64,000 nucleotides of DNA from Rhodanobacteraceae bacterium. GTDB lineage: Bacteria > Pseudomonadota > Gammaproteobacteria > Xanthomonadales > Rhodanobacteraceae. The notes under the pieces were generated by a model that was not told where the DNA came from, did no database searches, and worked only from the letters and a program-made list of their open reading frames with translations. Shown one piece after another: positions 1 to 11,487 of the stretch. Location of the stretch: the NCBI GenBank assembly GCA_030167125.1, contig CP126531.1:1550001-1614000 (forward strand), read 5' to 3'. A program made the translations under genes and the position numbers. Positions within the stretch are counted from its first letter, which is position 1, and every line of letters begins with the position of its first letter.

Positions 1-93
1 CAAGCCTTCGCGCTCGTAGTAACGGATGGTATCGATGCCGACGCCGGCGCGGCGCGCAACGGCGCCGATGGTGATGCGTGTTTGCGTGTCCAT
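1..93 (-). CDS. MerR-family transcriptional regulator, N-terminal part (cut by window edge)
   Basis: Only the first 31 codons are inside the window. They begin at an ATG read leftwards from 93 and encode a typical MerR winged helix-turn-helix start: IGAVARRAGVGIDTIRYYER. This is the DNA-binding helix pair plus the RYYE motif found in almost all MerR proteins. The effector-binding C-terminus is missing, so metal, redox or drug specificity cannot be assigned. A MerR-type operator/promoter lies directly upstream, suggesting autoregulation. The upstream gene in the same direction is a cytochrome c. Confidence 0.85.
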   Translation of the reverse strand, partial: MDTQTRITIGAVARRAGVGIDTIRYYEREGL

Positions 94-99
94 GCGCGC

Positions 100-131
100 A
101 TCCTAAACCCTCGACCATGGTCCAGAGTCAA
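100..131 (-). promoter_or_regulatory. MerR-type operator-promoter with long spacer
   Basis: On the minus strand a -35 element TTGACT (126-131) and a -10-like TAGGAT (100-105) are separated by 20 bp instead of 17. The spacer holds an imperfect dyad centred on GACCATGGTC (8 of 10 arm positions match). Overlong 19-20-bp spacers with a central dyad are the hallmark of promoters twisted open by MerR/CueR/ZntR/SoxR proteins. The -10 ends only 6 nt before the merR ATG, so the transcript would start at or next to the start codon. Confidence 0.6.
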
Positions 132-193
132 GGGTCCGGATGCGCATCACGACGCGGTCGCGCGGCGGCCCGGCGTTTCTTGCAGCGGAACGA

Positions 194-790
194 TCAGTGC
201 GTGCTGGAAGCGGACGCCGGCGCGGCGGCACTCGCGGCCGGCGCGGGCGCCGGCATGGCGCTCGACGAAGGCATCCGCTGCTCGCCCATGACGTTCGCGT
301 TCGCGGTGAGCGCATGGAATTCGGCGGCGCTCATCCGCGGCTGTTTCTGCAGGTACGCCACCATCGCCCAGATCGTGTGGTCGTCGTGGGTGGCGCCCCA
401 CGCCGGCATCGCGGTCATCTTCAGGCCATGCTTGATGATCCAGAACGACTCCGCGGGATCGGGCGCAAAACGCGTGAGGTTCGGCGGCCTCGGATACAGG
501 CCGTCGCGCAATTCGGAATGTCCCATGCCGGGTGCGAGATGGCAGCCCACGCACATCTCCGCGTAATGCTCGGCGCCCAGCTTGACCAGCGTGGGATCGT
601 CGAGCGGCGGGGGCTTGATGTCCGCGGCGCGCTTCTCGACGGTGTGCTCGCGCAGGAAGCCGATCGCGTGGCCGGTGATGCCCCAATGCGGAACGTCGGC
701 GCCCACCTGATAGGCGCCGGTGAACGCGACGACGAAGTAGGCGATGATCGCAATGACGATCCAGAAAATCAGCGCGCCGATGAATCGCAT
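194..790 (-). CDS. Membrane-anchored class I c-type cytochrome
   Basis: 198-aa protein with an uncleaved-looking N-terminal membrane segment (residues 5-23) followed by a periplasmic cytochrome c domain. The haem-attachment motif CVGCH is at residues 80-84, and MTAMPAWG supplies a plausible axial methionine (M128). The last 30 residues are a low-complexity Ala/Pro/Ser tail. The ATG is preceded by GGGAGG. It probably passes electrons in the periplasm, but its partner is not evident: no oxidase genes are nearby, and a merR gene follows. The family is clear, the specific role is not. Confidence 0.85.
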   Translation of the reverse strand: MRFIGALIFWIVIAIIAYFVVAFTGAYQVGADVPHWGITGHAIGFLREHTVEKRAADIKPPPLDDPTLVKLGAEHYAEMCVGCHLAPGMGHSELRDGLYPRPPNLTRFAPDPAESFWIIKHGLKMTAMPAWGATHDDHTIWAMVAYLQKQPRMSAAEFHALTANANVMGEQRMPSSSAMPAPAPAASAAAPASASSTH

Positions 791-903
791 GTGAGCCTCC
801 CGGGGTTGCGGCGTGGCCGAATGTTCCCGATGCTACTCCGGCGCGTGCATCGGTGCAGCGGGCGATCGGCCACGCCGGCGTCGCACGTGCGACGGGTTGC
901 GAT

Positions 904-980
904 TGGCGCGCCCGACTGGAATCGAACCAGCAACCGTCGGCTTAGAAGGCCGATGCTCTATCCGATTGAGCTACGGGCGC
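904..980 (-). tRNA. tRNA-Arg(UCU)
   Basis: Read on the minus strand this 77-nt gene folds as a full cloverleaf: acceptor GCGCCCG/CGGGCGC, anticodon stem TCGGC/GCCGA, loop CTTCTAA (anticodon TCT), T-loop GTTCGAT and an encoded 3' CCA (904-906). It decodes AGA. It is the last of four tRNA genes downstream of csrA. Confidence 0.95.
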
Positions 981-1136
981 GTTGCGGGCGCATTCTCGCA
1001 AGAAACCATCCGTGCTGCGACGGTGCAGCATCCTGCGAAGCGGCTGTGGTGAACACCCTGCGCGGAAGCGTCATGGCTCGGCAGAGCACACAAGAACGCA
1101 TGCCGAAGCAGCGATCAAGAATGATCACTTCGATAG

Positions 1137-1213
1137 TGGTCGGGGCAGAGGGATTCGAACCCCCGACATCCAGCTCCCAAAGCTGGCGCTCTACCAGACT
1201 GAGCTATACCCCG
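1137..1213 (-). tRNA. tRNA-Pro(UGG)
   Basis: 77-nt cloverleaf with acceptor CGGGGTA/TGCCCCG, anticodon stem CCAGC/GCTGG, loop TTTGGGA (anticodon TGG), T-loop GTTCGAA and encoded CCA (1137-1139). The C at position 1 is the usual bacterial tRNA-Pro feature. It lies downstream of a terminator that follows tRNA-Arg(ACG), so it probably has its own promoter. Confidence 0.95.
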
Positions 1214-1301
1214 AAGCGATGCGGTTGAAAACGGCGACCGCAAGCGGCAATGGTACGGTGCCGTCGGCGCGCGGGTCAACGCGACGTGCCGCGAACCACA
1301 A

Positions 1302-1331
1302 ACGAAAAAGCCGACGGATCGACCGTCGGCT
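1302..1331 (-). terminator. Rho-independent terminator after tRNA-Arg(ACG)
   Basis: On the minus strand a 9-bp stem AGCCGACGG/CCGTCGGCT with a 5-nt loop is followed by TTTTTCGTTT. It lies 10 nt past the 3' end of tRNA-Arg(ACG) and separates the Ser-Arg pair from tRNA-Pro. Confidence 0.85.
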
Positions 1332-1341
1332 CTTCGTTGAA

Positions 1342-1418
1342 TGGCGCGCCCGGAGAGATTCGAACTCCCGACCACCAAGTTCGTAGCCTGGTACTCTATC
1401 CAGCTGAGCTACGGGCGC
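1342..1418 (-). tRNA. tRNA-Arg(ACG)
   Basis: 77-nt cloverleaf with acceptor GCGCCCG/CGGGCGC, anticodon stem CCAGG/CTTGG, loop CTACGAA (anticodon ACG, read as ICG), T-loop GTTCGAA and encoded CCA (1342-1344). It follows tRNA-Ser(GCU) by 61 bp and is closed by a terminator. The same Ser(GCU)-Arg(ACG) order after csrA exists in E. coli (serV-argV), so this is conserved synteny. Confidence 0.95.
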
Positions 1419-1477
1419 AATGAACGCAAAAGCGAGCCGCGAATTATCCGGTGTCGCAGCAAACACGTCAACGATTC

Positions 1478-1572
<95 letters not shown>

Positions 1573-1751
1573 GAATCTGTTTGTAATCGACTCCCTGGTG
1601 CCGGTTCCGCTCGGCTCCATGCAACGCGGCAACGCGGCGTGCAACATCCCGCGCACGCAACAACGATCTCCACGCATCCGCTCAACCGGCAAGCCGGTCG
1701 TTTAGGATAAATGCGTGTCGGGTTTTGGTAAAGCCGTGGAACGGCCGGGCA

Positions 1752-1985
1752 TCAGCCTCTGGCCGCCTCGCTCCCGGGGGCTTCATCGGACTCGCGGGCG
1801 GCGGAACCCGCCCCCGTCTGGTGCTCTTGCTGGATGCGCTGGTAAATCTCTTCGCGATGCACCGCGACATCCTTGGGCGCGGTGATGCCGATGCGCACCT
1901 GATTGCCCTTGACGCCCAGCACCGTGACCGTTACCTGGTCGCCGATCATCAGGGTTTCCCCGACCCGGCGGGTCAAAATCAACAT
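1752..1985 (-). CDS. csrA: Carbon storage regulator CsrA (RsmA)
   Basis: 77-aa RNA-binding post-transcriptional regulator. The first 60 residues match the CsrA fold: [16 protein letters not shown] at the start, then [27 protein letters not shown]. Both RNA-contact strands are present (LILTRR and VAVHREEI). The tail after residue 62 is a variable, acidic/Ala-rich extension. The start is the ATG at 1985, preceded by GGAG; a longer in-frame ORF to 2030 adds 15 residues foreign to the family. It sits between alaS and tRNA-Ser(GCU), the usual gammaproteobacterial position. CsrA dimers bind GGA motifs in mRNA leaders to change translation or stability. Confidence 0.97.
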   Translation of the reverse strand: MLILTRRVGETLMIGDQVTVTVLGVKGNQVRIGITAPKDVAVHREEIYQRIQQEHQTGAGSAARESDEAPGSEAARG

Positions 1986-2060
1986 GACGGAACTCCATTC
2001 ATTCGGATCGGTTAGACCCGATCCCCGCACGTGCGTTCCCCTCCGGATCGCACATCACGG
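1986..2060 (-). promoter_or_regulatory. csrA leader with hairpin and four GGA motifs
   Basis: The minus-strand sequence before csrA holds a 7-bp hairpin (GGATCGG/CCGATCC arms at 2005-2011 and 2018-2024) ending 19 nt before the ATG, and a CGCACGTGCG palindrome (2026-2035). Four GGA triplets occur in about 60 nt, one in the Shine-Dalgarno itself. CsrA recognises GGA, often in hairpin loops, so autoregulation is plausible. The function is inferred. Confidence 0.45.
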
Positions 2061-2119
2061 TAATTCAGGACGATCGCGAACAGGCCCGGTTGAATGCGCG
2101 TGTTCAGGTTCCTCCATCA

Positions 2120-2140
2120 CCCGTACTAGACCGGTACGGG
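2120..2140 (-). other. Short hairpin in the alaS-csrA gap
   Basis: CCCGTAC and GTACGGG form a perfect 7-bp stem with a 7-nt loop about 95 nt past the alaS stop. There is no T tract, so this is not a convincing intrinsic terminator. It may be an mRNA-processing or attenuation structure. Nothing else is recognisable in the 248-bp gap apart from the csrA leader. Confidence 0.3.
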
Positions 2141-2233
2141 GGCGATCGATGCGTGGGGACTATAGCTGAACGCGCGGCGCAGGCGCAATGCAAATGGCGG
2201 CGAAAACGGCATGACCCTTGGCATGGCGTGCGG

Positions 2234-4867
<2,634 letters not shown>

Positions 4868-4945
4868 GCGGTTGCGTCGGAAAGCTCAGGTTATGGCGAG
4901 TCGAGACGGCGCAACCGGCAGCCCCGCCAAAGCCATGACGGAACG

Positions 4946-5443
4946 TCAATCGCCGGGATCGCCAACCTCGGAATGGGTGACGATTCTAACTGTGGCGGCG
5001 CTGAAACCGCGACGCAAGAGGAACGCGGCGCGCTTGCCGCGCTCGGCATGATCGGCGGCGGGCTTGCCGCCGTACTTCTTGCGGAGTTGCGCCGCGGCCG
5101 ACGCCTCCCAATCGGTTTCCGCGGCATCGAGCAGCGCTCGGATCGCGGTTTCGGCCAAGCCGTGTGAACGCAGCTCGGCCCGGACACGCGTAGGCCCGTA
5201 GCCCTGCCCGACCCGCGCGCGCACGATCATTTCGCCGAAACGTTCGTCGTCCTGGTAGTGCTGCTTCTGCAGCGTGCGCAACGCGGATTCCGATTCGCCC
5301 TCGTCGCAACCTGCATGCTCCAGCCGCGCGCGCAATTCGCGTTGCGAGTACTCGCGGCGCGCGAGCATGCCGAGCGCGCGATCATAGGCGCTACGATCGA
5401 CTGCACCCTCCCGCCGGACGCCTTTTCCTGCTTGGCGTTTCAC
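4946..5443 (-). CDS. recX: RecA modulator RecX
   Basis: 165-aa helical-repeat protein that binds RecA filaments and limits their extension. Family signatures: AYDRALGMLARREYSQRELR near the N-terminus, then DDERFGEMIVRARVGQGYG and the GPTRVRAELRSHGL repeat. The start was placed at GTG 5443, which overlaps the hicA stop as GTGA; the long ORF to 5584 adds 47 residues that duplicate the hicA region and look non-coding. Instead of following recA directly, recX is coupled to the intervening hicBA-like genes. Confidence 0.9.
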   Translation of the reverse strand: MKRQAGKGVRREGAVDRSAYDRALGMLARREYSQRELRARLEHAGCDEGESESALRTLQKQHYQDDERFGEMIVRARVGQGYGPTRVRAELRSHGLAETAIRALLDAAETDWEASAAAQLRKKYGGKPAADHAERGKRAAFLLRRGFSAATVRIVTHSEVGDPGD

Positions 5444-5625
5444 GGCTCCGGCACCCCGAGATCGCGGCAAATCTTGCGGGCAAGGAAATCGTTGATTTCG
5501 GTCCGCCGTGGCACTGCCGACCGCCTGCCCGATTGAGGATGGTGCCACCACGAATGGTCCACACCCTCGCGCAACAACTCGCAACCGTGATCCATGAGGT
5601 GCCGCAGGAGATCGCGGCGCTTCAT
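5440..5625 (-). CDS. HicA-like toxin (putative mRNA interferase)
   Basis: 61-aa protein with the HicA/YcfA layout: MKRRDLLRHLMDHGCELLREG, the catalytic-type histidine in DHSWW, a VPRRTEINDFLARKI segment and a C-terminal RDLGVPEP. HicA toxins are double-stranded-RNA-binding-like ribonucleases that cut mRNA, neutralised by HicB. Its ATG overlaps the upstream antitoxin stop by 4 nt (ATGA), and its own stop overlaps the recX GTG. The expected glycine next to the active histidine is replaced by aspartate (VDHSWW rather than GSH-type), so full toxicity is uncertain. Confidence 0.8.
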   Translation of the reverse strand: MKRRDLLRHLMDHGCELLREGVDHSWWHHPQSGRRSAVPRRTEINDFLARKICRDLGVPEP

Positions 5626-5834
5626 ACCGCGATCTTCAGTTCCTCATAGCCGGTGCCGGCTGCCCGGGGCGCTTCGGCCCGATTGAAATCTAGCGCCTCC
5701 CCCAGTGTCGAACGCAGGCTGGAGAGCAACTCATCCCGTGTACGTTCCTGCGCATTGACACCGGGCAGTTCCTCGATCCAGCCGATCCACCATCCTGCAT
5801 CCTGCTTCAGCACCGCGGTCCAGGTCTGTTGCAT
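5622..5834 (-). CDS. HicB-like antitoxin
   Basis: 70-aa protein made almost entirely of the HicB partial RNase-H fold: WTAVLKQDAGWWIGWIEELP, GVNAQERTRDELLSSLRSTLGEAL. The start is set at ATG 5834 because GGAGG lies 5 nt upstream; the earlier ATG at 5846 has no such site. There is no recognisable C-terminal DNA-binding domain, so transcriptional autorepression is not obvious. It begins 21 nt after the recA stop and overlaps hicA by 4 nt. It is probably translated from a recA read-through transcript. Confidence 0.8.
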   Translation of the reverse strand: MQQTWTAVLKQDAGWWIGWIEELPGVNAQERTRDELLSSLRSTLGEALDFNRAEAPRAAGTGYEELKIAV

Positions 5835-5855
5835 GGCAGCCTCCACGAGCGTTCG

Positions 5856-6899
<1,044 letters not shown>

Positions 6900-6919
6900 T
6901 GCGTATTCCTCAGACGGAT

Positions 6920-6935
6920 TACTTGAAGCGAAGTA
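6920..6935. promoter_or_regulatory. Palindrome upstream of recA, candidate SOS operator
   Basis: TACTT-N6-AAGTA is a perfect inverted repeat 21-36 bp before the recA ATG and overlaps a weak -10-like GATACT on the minus strand. No E. coli-type CTGT-N8-ACAG box exists here. Xanthomonadales LexA proteins are known to use divergent operators containing TAGT/ACTA cores, so this is the best candidate, but the assignment is inference. Confidence 0.35.
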
Positions 6936-7030
6936 TCGCGGGATCGGTTCTCACGGGTTGAGACCGCGGGATTCCGAAGACGTTGTCATTATTTCATACC
7001 GCTTGCAAGGGAACAGCGGCGCGCGCCGCG

Positions 7031-7534
7031 TTACGCCGTAAGAATTTTCTGAACACCTTCCAGCGCAACGGCAACGGTCTGGCGGCGCACCGCGTCGCGG
7101 TCGCCATCGAAATGGAACACGTCGGCGCGCGCAGTGCCGTCGCGCCGCTGCCACGCAACCCACACGGTGCCGACCGGCTTCTCCTTTGTGCCGCCGGAAG
7201 GTCCCGCGATGCCGGTAACGGCCACCGCCACGTCCGCCTCGAAACGCGTCAGCGCACCCATCACCATTTCCAGCGCGCACTCGCGGCTGACTGCGCCGTG
7301 ATGTTCCAGCGTCGCCGCAGCGACGCCCAGCAACGCCTGCTTGGCGCGGTTGCTGTAAGTCACCGCCGCGGATTCGAACCATTCGGAACTGCCGGCCAGA
7401 TCGGTGCACGCCTTGGCGATCCAGCCGCCGGTGCAGGATTCGGCGGTGGCCAGCATCGAGCCGCGCGCGCGCAGGAGTGCGGCAACCTGTTCGGCCTGCC
7501 GACGCAGCGCCGCATCGTCGGGAACTGCTTTCAC
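7031..7534 (-). CDS. pncC: Nicotinamide-nucleotide amidohydrolase PncC (CinA C-terminal domain)
   Basis: 167-aa stand-alone CinA C-terminal domain. It hydrolyses NMN to nicotinate mononucleotide, recycling NMN made by DNA ligase. The active-site serine lies in TAESCTGG, and the motifs AVTYSNRAKQALLGV and AVTGIAGPSGGTKEKPVGTV are intact. The start MKAVPDD fits the usual length (about 165 aa). It is immediately upstream of recA in the same direction, as in E. coli. Confidence 0.93.
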   Translation of the reverse strand: MKAVPDDAALRRQAEQVAALLRARGSMLATAESCTGGWIAKACTDLAGSSEWFESAAVTYSNRAKQALLGVAAATLEHHGAVSRECALEMVMGALTRFEADVAVAVTGIAGPSGGTKEKPVGTVWVAWQRRDGTARADVFHFDGDRDAVRRQTVAVALEGVQKILTA

Positions 7535-7597
7535 GATGTCTGTCCGCGACCGGAAAACACCGTTCTACCGCAACCCGGCGCATGCGCCAAGCACGGA

Positions 7598-8149
7598 TCA
7601 GACCACGGCCAGCGTAGAAACCGACCACAGCGACACCGCCCCGAGCGCGATTCCGATCAGCACGCCCGCCAGCACGTCGCTCGGATAATGCAGGCCCAGC
7701 ACCACGCGGGACGCCGCGACCAGCACGGTGAACACGATCAACGGCAGCGCCAGGAACGGAAACCAGGCGACGGCAACGATCGTGAAGCTGACCGCGTGCA
7801 AGGTGTGGCCGGAAGGAAAACTGTATTCATCCAGCACCGCGGCGCGGGCGGTCACATCCGGGTGGGCGCGGAATGGGCGCGCCCTGCGGGTGTGCAGCTT
7901 GAGCGTGCGGTACAGCAGCAACGCAATGAGTCCCGTCAGCAGCATGTGCAAGGCGGCGACGATGCCGCGCGCGCCTCCGAACATGGCGAGCGCCACCATC
8001 AGACCATACCAGAACCCTCCGTCACCGAGGCGGCTGACGACACCGAACAGGCGGTGCACGCCGCGCCGCGCGGCCCAGCGGCTGGCCGACTGGCACAGCC
8101 GCGGATCGAGCGCCTGCAGCGTCTTCCAGTCGGGGCCTGTCAGCGCCAT
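7598..8149 (-). CDS. PAP2-family membrane phosphatase
   Basis: 183-aa integral membrane phosphatase of the PAP2/undecaprenyl-diphosphatase type. Motif 1 is KLHTRRARPF, motif 2 YSFPSGHTLH, motif 3 SRVVLGLHYPSDVLAG; these carry the phosphohistidine chemistry. Five or six hydrophobic segments are present. The start is placed at ATG 8149 (MALTGPDW); the frame stays open to 8290 but the extra residues run through a long hairpin. The chosen start codon lies inside the arm of a large inverted repeat. With the adjacent glycosyltransferase it probably acts in envelope lipid or glycan metabolism. Confidence 0.85.
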   Translation of the reverse strand: MALTGPDWKTLQALDPRLCQSASRWAARRGVHRLFGVVSRLGDGGFWYGLMVALAMFGGARGIVAALHMLLTGLIALLLYRTLKLHTRRARPFRAHPDVTARAAVLDEYSFPSGHTLHAVSFTIVAVAWFPFLALPLIVFTVLVAASRVVLGLHYPSDVLAGVLIGIALGAVSLWSVSTLAVV

Positions 8150-8399
8150 GCCACGTGGCCGCGCCGGCGGCTGTTTGCCCGCAGGGCAAGGAAGAGTAAG
8201 GAAGATGTATGTCGATACATAGACGAGCGATGACGCCGCCATGTGGGCAAACAGCCCCGGCCCGAAGGGTTGCTCCGCAGCGGCTGCCATCCTTCGGTGC
8301 GCGCCTTGACCAGAGAACCACTCTGGCGCTGCGGCGCGCGCCTCGTCTGGCGGCCGCTGCGGAGCAACGCGGCTCGCGCGGCATGGCGTTGACAGGCCC
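8134..8399 (-). other. Nested inverted-repeat region, candidate three-way-junction RNA or mobile palindromic element
   Basis: Three long inverted repeats are nested here. The outer arms at 8134-8153 and 8380-8399 are complementary at 19 of 20 positions. Inside are two side-by-side hairpins. Hairpin 1 spans 8163-8261, with a 12-bp perfect stem at 8169-8180/8245-8256 and an apical ATGTAT/ATACAT at 8205-8220. Hairpin 2 spans 8269-8368, with a 21-bp stem containing one wobble at 8269-8289/8348-8368, a 10-bp stem and an apical CCAGAG/CTCTGG. The stems within each hairpin are concentric to within 1 bp. The outer 3' arm covers the PAP2 start codon, and the 5' arm begins at the glycosyltransferase stop. 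No known family is recognised. Confidence 0.6.
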
Positions 8400-9544
8400 T
8401 AGGCAGCGGCGCCGACGGGGTCATGGCCATGCTCCCTCACCAGGGCGTGCAGCAGTTTTTCGAATTCGGCGGTGACCGCGTCCGGCGCGCATTGTTCGGC
8501 GACGATCCGCGCGTTGGTGCCGAGCATCCGGCGCGTCTCCGCATCCCATCCCAATTCGCAGGCCGACGTGATGAAGCCCCGCGCGTCGGTCGCGGGGATG
8601 ACGAGCCCCGAGATGCCGTTGGCGACGTGCTCCTGCGCCGCGGCGCGGTCGAACGCCACCACCGCGAGTCCGGACGCCATGGCTTCCAGCACGACGTTGC
8701 CGAAGGTTTCGGTAAGGCTTGGAAACAGGAACAGGTCGGCGCTGGCGTAGTGCGCGGCCAGCTCCTCGCCGTGTTTCGTGCCGGCGAAGATCACGTCCGG
8801 ATAGGCGTCCGCGAGCGCGCCGCGCTGCGGTCCGTCGCCGACCATCACGATCCGCGCGGCGGGAACCCGTGCCTGCAGGGCGCGGAACGCCTGCAACGCT
8901 AGTCCCAGGCCCTTCTCCGCCGCAAGCCGTCCCACGCAGAGCATCACCGGCGTGTCGCCCTCGACGCCCCAGCTCTCGCGCAAGGCCGCATCCCGCCGCG
9001 CCGGCGTGAACAGATCGGTGTCCACGCCCCGCCGCAGCTTGCGCACGTGGCGGATGCCGGCTTCCCTCAGCTCACCGAGCAGCGCGCGGGTCGGCACCAG
9101 CGTCATCTGCGCGCGTCGATGGAATTGCATCAGGCGCGAACGCACCAGCGGCGCCAGCAGGCCGACACCGTAGTGCGCGGCGTAATCATGGAAGCGCGTG
9201 TGGAAACCGGTCGCGACCGGAACCTGCAAGGCGTTCGCCACGCGCATGGCGGAAATACCCAGCAGTCCCTCGGTGGCGATGTAGACCACGTCCGGCCGCC
9301 GTGCGCACCAGCGCCGGCGCAACTCCCCGCCTTGCGGCATGCCGACCTGCAGGCCGGGATAGCGCGGCGGCGGCGCGCCGCGGGCGGACAGCAGTTCCAC
9401 CTTGCCGTCGTTGCCCTGCTTGCCCGGCCGCACCACTTCGACGCGGTGTCCGCGTGTCGCCAGTCCGAGCGCCAGCGCCCTCACCGTGAAGGCGACGCCG
9501 TTGACCTGCGGCGGCCAGGTTTCTGTCACGAATACGATGTGCAT
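8399..9544 (-). CDS. GT4-family glycosyltransferase, mannosyltransferase-like
   Basis: 381-aa GT-B glycosyltransferase. The N-terminal domain begins MHIVFVTETWPPQVNGV, typical of GDP-mannose-dependent phosphatidylinositol/diacylglycerol mannosyltransferases. The C-terminal nucleotide-sugar domain has VGRLAAEKGL, MVGDGPQR and the EX7E motif in SLTETFGNVVLEAMASG. The start was moved to ATG 9544 from an ORF beginning at 9583 because the Rossmann strand starts there. It is upstream of the PAP2 phosphatase on the same strand. The donor and acceptor are not determined; a role in glycolipid synthesis is inferred. Confidence 0.88.
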   Translation of the reverse strand: MHIVFVTETWPPQVNGVAFTVRALALGLATRGHRVEVVRPGKQGNDGKVELLSARGAPPPRYPGLQVGMPQGGELRRRWCARRPDVVYIATEGLLGISAMRVANALQVPVATGFHTRFHDYAAHYGVGLLAPLVRSRLMQFHRRAQMTLVPTRALLGELREAGIRHVRKLRRGVDTDLFTPARRDAALRESWGVEGDTPVMLCVGRLAAEKGLGLALQAFRALQARVPAARIVMVGDGPQRGALADAYPDVIFAGTKHGEELAAHYASADLFLFPSLTETFGNVVLEAMASGLAVVAFDRAAAQEHVANGISGLVIPATDARGFITSACELGWDAETRRMLGTNARIVAEQCAPDAVTAEFEKLLHALVREHGHDPVGAAA

Positions 9545-9740
9545 GATTGAAGGTTCGCTTTGGATTTGCGCAAACCTTCGCATGCCGATGTTGCAGCCTC
9601 GCTACGGCGCGGTGACCGCTGGGTGACGCAAGCATCCGCTGCACCCGGTGTCCGCCTGTCACGCAATCGTCTTGAGGCGTTCAAGGCCGTGCAACGCGGC
9701 GCGCCCAGGCTTGCTGCATCGAATCCCGGGAAGATCGGCC

Positions 9741-9842
9741 ATGTCGCAATTCACGCGCAAACTCGGCATCGACGGCATCCTGTTGCTGACCCTGGCCTGC
9801 ATCCTTGCAGCGATCGTGCGGGTTGCCGCGGCCATCCCGTAG
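9741..9842 (+). CDS. Possible 33-aa single-span membrane protein
   Basis: A short ORF (MSQFTRKLGIDGILLLTLAC at the start) with a basic/polar head and one hydrophobic helix of about 20 residues. A purine-rich GGGAAG precedes it by about 9 nt. It is convergent with phoU and divergent from the glycosyltransferase. The tidy amphipathic head plus helix resembles known bacterial small membrane proteins, but coding is unproven. Confidence 0.4.
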   Translation: MSQFTRKLGIDGILLLTLACILAAIVRVAAAIP

Positions 9843-9886
9843 GCTCTCGACACGCAACGCGCGCAAGCCGGTTGCCGCGCGGCACT

Positions 9887-10591
9887 TCAGGATTGCAAGG
9901 TTTCGTCGCGGCGGGTGCGCGGTTCGTTGAGCGTTTCGCCGTGCACGACGAACCAGATGTTCTCGGCGATATTGGTCGCGTGGTCGCCGATGCGCTCGAT
10001 GTTCTTGGCGATGAACAACAGATGCGTGCAAGCCGTGATGCTGCGTGGATCTTCCATCATGTACGTGAGCAGTTCGCGGAAGACCGTGGTGTAGAGCGCA
10101 TCGAGGTCGGCGTCGCGTTCCCAGACGGCGTACGCCAGGTTGGCGTCCCGGGCGGTGTAGGCCCGCATCGCGTCGCGCAGGAGCCTGCACGCCATCCTCG
10201 CCATCGGCGCGAGGCTGCCCACCAGCGGCACTGGCGCGGAGAGGTTCAGCGTCATCGAACGGCGCGCCACGTTGGTGGCGTAGTCGCCGATCCGTTCGAT
10301 GTCCGAGGCGATTCGCAGCGCAGCCAGTATCTCGCGCAGGTCACGCGCCATCGGCTGGCGCAGCGCCAGCAAGCGCAGCACGTCGCCGCTGATCCGGCGC
10401 TCCTGGCCGTCGATGGCGTCATCGTTGTCGGCGACGCGTTGCGCCGCCTTGCTGTCGCGCTTGCCCAGCGCGTCCATCGCGGCTTCCAGTTGCTTGGCCG
10501 CAAGCTCGCCCATCGCGGCGATCTCGCCGGTCAGGCGGGACATTTCCTCGTCGTAGCTTTTCACGAGGTGGTCGTGGGGTTGTGTGTTCAT
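9887..10591 (-). CDS. phoU: Phosphate signalling protein PhoU
   Basis: 234 aa; two copies of the PhoU three-helix domain with metal-binding repeats (SDIERIGDYATNVA near residue 90 and NIERIGDHATNIAE near residue 195). PhoU links the Pst transporter to PhoR and restrains the Pho response when phosphate is plentiful. The start MNTQPHDHLVKSYDEEM fits the family. The frame stays open far upstream but overlaps pstB and is not real. It is last in pstSCAB-phoU, 68 bp after pstB. Confidence 0.97.
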   Translation of the reverse strand: MNTQPHDHLVKSYDEEMSRLTGEIAAMGELAAKQLEAAMDALGKRDSKAAQRVADNDDAIDGQERRISGDVLRLLALRQPMARDLREILAALRIASDIERIGDYATNVARRSMTLNLSAPVPLVGSLAPMARMACRLLRDAMRAYTARDANLAYAVWERDADLDALYTTVFRELLTYMMEDPRSITACTHLLFIAKNIERIGDHATNIAENIWFVVHGETLNEPRTRRDETLQS

Positions 10592-10659
10592 CGGGTCGAG
10601 GCTCGTTCGAATGGGATCGGGTTTTCCGCCGCGCGGCAACTGTTGCAAGGCGCGCAGCG

Positions 10660-11479
<820 letters not shown>

Positions 11480-11487
<8 letters not shown>

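Noticed and set aside
1676..1705. csrA terminator at ACCGGC/GCCGGT
   Set aside because: Only a 6-bp stem with a 2-nt loop and no T tract.
5444..5584. 47-residue N-terminal extension of RecX
   Set aside because: It overlaps hicA in another frame and has no RecX similarity; GTG 5443 fits the family and overlap pattern.
8150..8290. Longer PAP2 start at 8290
   Set aside because: The extra 47 residues come from hairpin 1 of the structured region; the conserved protein starts near MALTGPDW.
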